Positions 59,741-64,000 of a stretch of DNA of 64,000 bases are shown piece after piece. A model generated the notes under the pieces. That model was not told the DNA's origin, ran no database searches, and worked only from the letters and a program-made list of their open reading frames with translations. The number at the start of each line of letters is the position of its first letter. The first letter of the stretch is position 1. The DNA comes from Liolophura sinensis (Eukaryota; Mollusca; Polyplacophora; Chitonida; Chitonidae): positions 14,265,570-14,329,569 of the forward strand of contig NC_088300.1 in NCBI RefSeq assembly GCF_032854445.1, read 5' to 3'. The translations under genes and the position numbers were made by a program.

Positions 59741-62700
59741 ATGGCTTGTCAAAGAAGTATCGCTTGCAGTGTTTTGCTTTTCAGCGGGGGTGAGTAGCTT
59801 TTTAAAAAGTCCATACTAGTTGTCTTTTTTATAAACAGCTTTAATATTTATCCACATAGATAATTTAGCATTGCCATGAACCGTTTTGCCTGCAGCGAGA
59901 AGTACCGACAGTTTTTATACTGTTTTTTATTGCTTAGAGAAAAGTTCCACACAGTAAGACTAATAAAGCATTATACTGGCTATAAGAATCACAAAAAATA
60001 GTTTGTTGATATTGACTTTAAATGCTTGTGTTGATTTAGTTGACTTAGTCTTAAAAGCAAGAAAAAGATTTTACGACTAAACGCCCCAGATTGCTGTGAA
60101 CAGAAATCACCAAAAGTTTCTTCGCAATTATGTTAGGGCGTAATCTAACTACGGAATTTGCAAAGTCAATAAAAATACCTATACTATCCTGGATCTATGT
60201 ATAAAATCAATTTTGCTGTTAATATTAGTCGCAGCTTCTATTTCTCATGTATAATTCAGTTTGCTTATGTGTTTCTTGACACCTTTTCAGCGGCTTTTGT
60301 GCTCTTCCAACAAGTAGGTGGTATTTGCATGTACTGGAATAGAAATGTAGAAATATGCGATCAGTACATTGAGGTACGAATTAGAAATTCTAAATAAATT
60401 TTGGGCCGTGTGCAACATGTCGTATAGATGACTTATATATTTACTTGATGGGTGGTTTATGCCCAACTGAAGAATATTTTAATTATTCGGCGTCGAACAC
60501 TTTTATAGTTGGAGAAAAGCGCGGAGACCCGGGGTATTTTGTTTATTTATTTATTTATTTGATTCGTGTTTTACACAGCCCTCAGGAATATTTCACTTAC
60601 ACGAGGGCGGCCAGCATTATGGTTGGAAGAAAGGGAGCAGAGCCAGGGGGAAACCCACGGCCATCCGCAGGCTGACCATACTATAAGATGAGACTGGTAA
60701 TCCGAAAATTGAACGTCTATGTCTATGTCACCGGAAAGGTCAGATATGATAGTCACGAGACATGATGATAACTAGACCTGTTCATATATAATAGTCACAT
60801 GACATGATGGTCACCAGACATGTCAGATATAATAGTCACAGGGTAATAATGATGACCAGGCATGTCAGATATAATAGTCACTATAATAGTCACATGACAT
60901 GATGATCACCAGACATGTCAGATATAATAGCCACAAGACACGATGATCACCAGACATGTCAGATATAATAGTCAGAAGACATGATGATCACCAGACATGT
61001 CAGATGAAATAGTCACAAGGCACGATGATCAACAGACATGTCACATATAATAGTGACAAGACATGATGGTCACCAGACATGTCTCAGATATAGTAGTCAG
61101 AAGACATGATGATCACTAGACATGTCTCAGATATAATCGTCACAAGACATGATGATCAACTGACATGCCAGATGTAACAGTCGCAGGACATGATGGTCAC
61201 CAGACGTGTCAGATATAATAATCACAAGACATGATGGCCACTGGACATGTCAGATATAATAGTCACAAGACATGATGATCACCAGACATGTCAGATGTAA
61301 CAGTCGCAAGACATGATGGTCACCAGACGTGTCAGATATAGTAGTCAGAAGACATGATGATCACTAGACATGTCAGATATAATAGTCACAAGACATGATG
61401 ATCACCAGACATGTCAGATGTAACAGTTACAAGACATGATGATCACAATAGTCTATTTCTTTAAGCGAGTCGCCTATATTCAGCTCTCTGTAAAATCGGG
61501 AAACCCACGGTAATCCTCAGGCTAACTATACAATCGCCAGCTTGCCGGCGGAGAATACCAAACTGAGCAAACCAGACACCTGTATCTCACCGAATATCCA
61601 ATCCGGGGCTTGATTGAAAATGTGCCTAAATGCTTGCCATGAAATGAAAAAACATCTACCAAACAAAACCAAAAGTTAATCATTATTATGTTTTTTTCAG
61701 GTGCCGCTATCTTTAACCCAAAACGTAAGAACTCCTTAAATATCCTCTTAGACCTATGACAAGTTGCAAAATTTAAATATGTTTGCTTTCTTTTATACCT
61801 TTATGAGTCGTCTGTGCAGTGAATATTGAATGATCTTCCATCCTCGTCATGCCAAAGTAGCAAAAATGTCTCTATATTAAACTTTGTGAAAAAAATGTTA
61901 GAATTCGATGTACCACCAAACATTCGCCAGTGGGGTCACATATGGTCGATTCTAGCTTCCGTTAAATTTACTGTACATCACTCAACATTGATGAAATTAA
62001 ACTCTTTTCAGTTTTTCATTGTTTGATTATAAATGTTCTGGGTCCTTAGCGTGCCCTAAAGATGCACCTGAGATGACGTGTGATAACGTAGATCCGTGTG
62101 GCACCACTGAGTGTAAAGCCTACCCACTGGCCAAGTGCAGGTGAGACTTGTTTTTTGAACTCTGGAAGCGAAGCGGACAGAGTCCTTTGAGGGTATTTCT
62201 GATACAATATTTCTGATGAAAATTGTCACAGATTTGCCGCAGTAGTTCCAGTTTTATAGTGCACTGATGTGGTGCGTTTTAGCGTCTCCGTAAGGTTTTC
62301 TTCTATTTGAGTATGTAAACCCGATTAGAGCACCGTTATTGTGAAGCACAATACTTAGTTCATAAAATACCGGTCAAATTATGTTGCTTTACTATAAAAA
62401 TTTAGCCTATTGTTGTCTGTTCGCACTCTTTAGCTGCATGATACAAAATGGTTGCGTTTCCAGTGATTCGGCCAGGCCATGATTAAGATAATGTTTGTTG
62501 CGGGTACCGACTGGACTCCTTGCTGCAAAAATTCGAAAGCTACTAGTTCTCTTTGGCAAGGAAAAAATTGATATGGCTACATATCGTTACAAACGAGTGT
62601 ATCTGTTTCGCTTAACTATTAAGAATCTTTCTATTTTTTCGAGCTTGTATTTTTTTTTTCGAGGAAGATTCTCTTCTTGGTTTGACTTTGTTCAGTGCTA

Positions 62701-63012
62701 CAGTATGGGCACCAGTGTTCACCAGCATGTGTCCCTCGAACTGCCGTAAGTCGTACACTAGACTGACCTCGTACCTTGTCAAGCAAATATATAATAGTAA
62801 TGAGCATTCATATTTTAACAAAGTACGAGGCTGTCTAATCACCGGCTTCCGACTTTTCCTGCTGCTGAAGCTGGACACAGACCCCCATTACAACTTCAGT
62901 TTTTTGGGAGGGAATTACGAATGTAATTCTGTGTATTTTAAGGTGTAAAATCTTTTTTCTGCTGCCAGCCTGCCGTTTTTGGTGTACAGGTTCATGCTTG
63001 GTATCAAAATGA
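59741..63012 (+). CDS. Predicted small cysteine-rich protein, possibly secreted
   Basis: Five short exons with GT-AG borders join in phase: 59741-59789, 61701-61724, 62050-62140, 62696-62745 and 62969-63012. The model gives about 85 residues. It starts MACQRSIACSVLLFSGGAAI, a plausible but short signal peptide. The next part has ten cysteines, including CPKDAPEMTCDNVDPC, TTECKAYPLAKC, SMCPSNC and CRFWCTGSC, enough for several disulfides. The CP..(P)...C..DPC...C...P.A.C spacing recalls repeats in extracellular and shell-matrix cysteine-rich proteins of molluscs. Exons 1-3 are the firmer part; exons 4 and 5 rest only on splice motifs and phase. An alternative last-exon frame (PAVFGVQVHAWYQNDGNC, then a GTATGA donor) would extend the protein. 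A TATA box lies upstream. The second minisatellite block fills intron 1. Confidence 0.45.
60434..60535 (-). repeat. Strongly diverged SINE-like fragment
   Basis: ATGGGTGGTTTATGCCCAAC, GAAGAATATTTTAATTATTC and GGAGACCCGGGG follow the layout of the reversed SINE, but each is highly changed. It is an old copy, with a younger copy immediately to its right. Confidence 0.5.
60538..60680 (-). repeat. SINE, 5'-truncated
   Basis: A reversed copy runs from TTATTTATTTATTTGATTCG to AACCCACGGCCATCCGCAGG. It abuts minisatellite block 2. Confidence 0.85.
60735..61448. repeat. 41-bp minisatellite, block 2
   Basis: About 17 units of roughly 41 bp with the core CACAAGACATGATGATCACC, AGACATGTCAGATATAATAG. Variants with TGTCTCAGATAT and with GATGTAACAGTCGC appear more than once, so blocks of two or more units were duplicated together. 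It lies inside intron 1 of the cysteine-rich gene model. Confidence 0.95.
61496..61535 (-). repeat. Short SINE-like fragment
   Basis: GGGAAACCCACGGTAATCCT and CAGGCTAACTATA match the reversed SINE body, giving about 35 recognisable bases. Confidence 0.45.
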
Positions 63013-63352
63013 TGGAAATTGTCTAAGCTTTGGCAGGTATGAGTTTATCCCGGCTCCCCGTCATTTGTAGCCTCTTCGGCTAGCCTTCAAACGCTGACAA
63101 ATATTCACGAACTGTCGTGCGTGCGCGTTATACTTGCTGTTAATGACAGCTAGCAGTTGACATCAGCGGGATGCAGCGTGAGGCTCTCTGAATTTGTCTG
63201 AACGGCCACAGTATTTGTCTCACTGGACAAGCCGGGAAAGGAAAGACGTATACAGTAAAAGAAATCCAAGAATCTATGAAAAACGTTTGAATCAATTGCA
63301 AGAACATGAGAAAAAGGTAAGACAATTGCTTTTATGATATTGATAGCTAAAC
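63013..63352. other. No firm gene; P-loop-like short ORF at 63192-63290
   Basis: A 32-codon open stretch between two TGA stops reads CLTGQAGKGKTYTVKEIQES. GQAGKGKT fits the Walker A pattern GxxxxGK[TS]. It is too short to assign and may be a remnant of a helicase or ATPase exon from a mobile element, or chance. Confidence 0.2.
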
Positions 63353-63550
63353 AGGGGCCGATTCCACAAAGCCATTTCTGACTCCTTACAATGCTTAGTT
63401 TTTGGTTCTGGAAGTAGAATTTTTGGACAGATTTGTCTTTAGTACAGATAAGGGTGACAAAATTTTAATTTCTGGAGCAGAAAAAAAACAAGCTTTATGA
63501 TCGTATTTCAATTTTTGACTTCAGTCAGAATTGGCTTTGTGAAATCGGCC
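63353..63550 (+). repeat. Short inverted-repeat MITE, copy 3 (best preserved)
   Basis: The left end GGGGCCGATTCCACAAAGCC and right end GGCTTTGTGAAATCGGCC are near-perfect reverse complements. The terminal inverted repeats are about 29 bp, continuing into TTTCTGACT and AGTCAGAATT. The interior shares CTTAGTTTTTGGTTCTGGAAG and GACAAAATTTTAATTTC with the copy at 12293-12500. No coding capacity. Confidence 0.85.
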
Positions 63551-64000
63551 TTGATACTTTTTAAAGCTAGTCGCGAAATATATTGATGCTTTAATTTGGC
63601 GCACGTCATATTCTCAGCACAATCTGATCTGCGACATCTGAAAACGCACGTGATTTTAACCGTACGATATTGAAATTGAATCAATGGTCCCTAATTTTTG
63701 GAAAAAGCCCAAACCTATCGTTTTCGATGCAACTAATCAGATGAATGCGTAATTTATAAGGCTGGTAAAAATATATCCCAGGAAACAAAATTCCACCATA
63801 TTTGTTGAGGCAAATAATCCGCAATCTATTCCATTTGTTGGTTGTGTATTTCAGATAATTTTACTATAAAATTGATTCTAATTTGGCCGTTTACGGGAGA
63901 TAGCTGCATCTGAATACATTCAGGGATAGTTTTGGGGTCTCTCACTTCACTGTCCAGAAGATAAATGCCCTCATTTTCGTCTTTTATACTTGTCACCAAC
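63551..64000. other. No gene recognised at the right edge
   Basis: AT-rich sequence up to the end of the window with no credible ORF or repeat. Confidence 0.4.

Noticed and set aside
60735-61448. CRISPR-like look of the regularly spaced ~41-bp repeats
   Set aside because: The units are contiguous and there are no unique spacers. The context is a spliced animal genome, so this is a minisatellite.

Overview
The window looks like a piece of a compact, AT-rich invertebrate nuclear genome. The short GT-AG introns, the many copies of one tRNA-headed SINE, the frequent 'acatgtacatgta' word and the gene content all fit a mollusc or another lophotrochozoan. The species cannot be named from sequence alone.

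Layout from left to right. (1) 1.6-2.7 kb: a two-exon gene for mitochondrial ribosomal protein S12, plus strand. (2) 5.0-15.9 kb: a 14-exon, about 665-residue START-domain (lipid transfer) protein with an N-terminal membrane segment, plus strand. Its intron 10 begins with a 46-bp minisatellite that copies the exon's own 3' end and splice donor 17 times. (3) 16-21.5 kb: intergenic, with a degenerate minisatellite. (4) 21.6-34.9 kb: a 13-exon LRRC74-type leucine-rich-repeat protein of about 573 residues, plus strand. (5) 36.8-41.8 kb: a 2.48-kb direct tandem duplication. Each unit carries an uninterrupted 286-codon dual-specificity-phosphatase-like gene on the minus strand, and the two units are close to 99% identical in coding sequence. 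(6) 42.5-45.0 kb: a decayed, inverted segmental copy of three exons and the introns of the START gene. (7) 45-51 kb: repeats, a small cysteine-rich ORF pair, a long TA microsatellite and a GC-rich cluster of E2F-like, CRE-like and CCAAT motifs. (8) 52.1-55.4 kb: a DNA transposon that looks complete, with 29-bp perfect terminal inverted repeats, a 4-bp AAGT target duplication and a two-exon, roughly 748-residue DDE-like transposase. (9) 56.3-57.3 kb: a broken LINE. (10) 58.8-61.5 kb: two blocks of a related minisatellite, with the promoter and first exon of a predicted small cysteine-rich protein gene between them. The rest of that gene follows to 63.0 kb.

The genes do not form a pathway. They are ordinary unlinked metazoan genes (mitochondrial translation, lipid transfer, LRR scaffold, phosphatase). 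The unusual content is structural: a splice-donor minisatellite, recent and old segmental duplications, an apparently intact transposon, and about 25 copies of one SINE family in 64 kb, including tail-to-tail and nested insertions. Gene models were built by hand from ORFs, GT-AG boundaries and phase bookkeeping. No transcripts or database searches were available.
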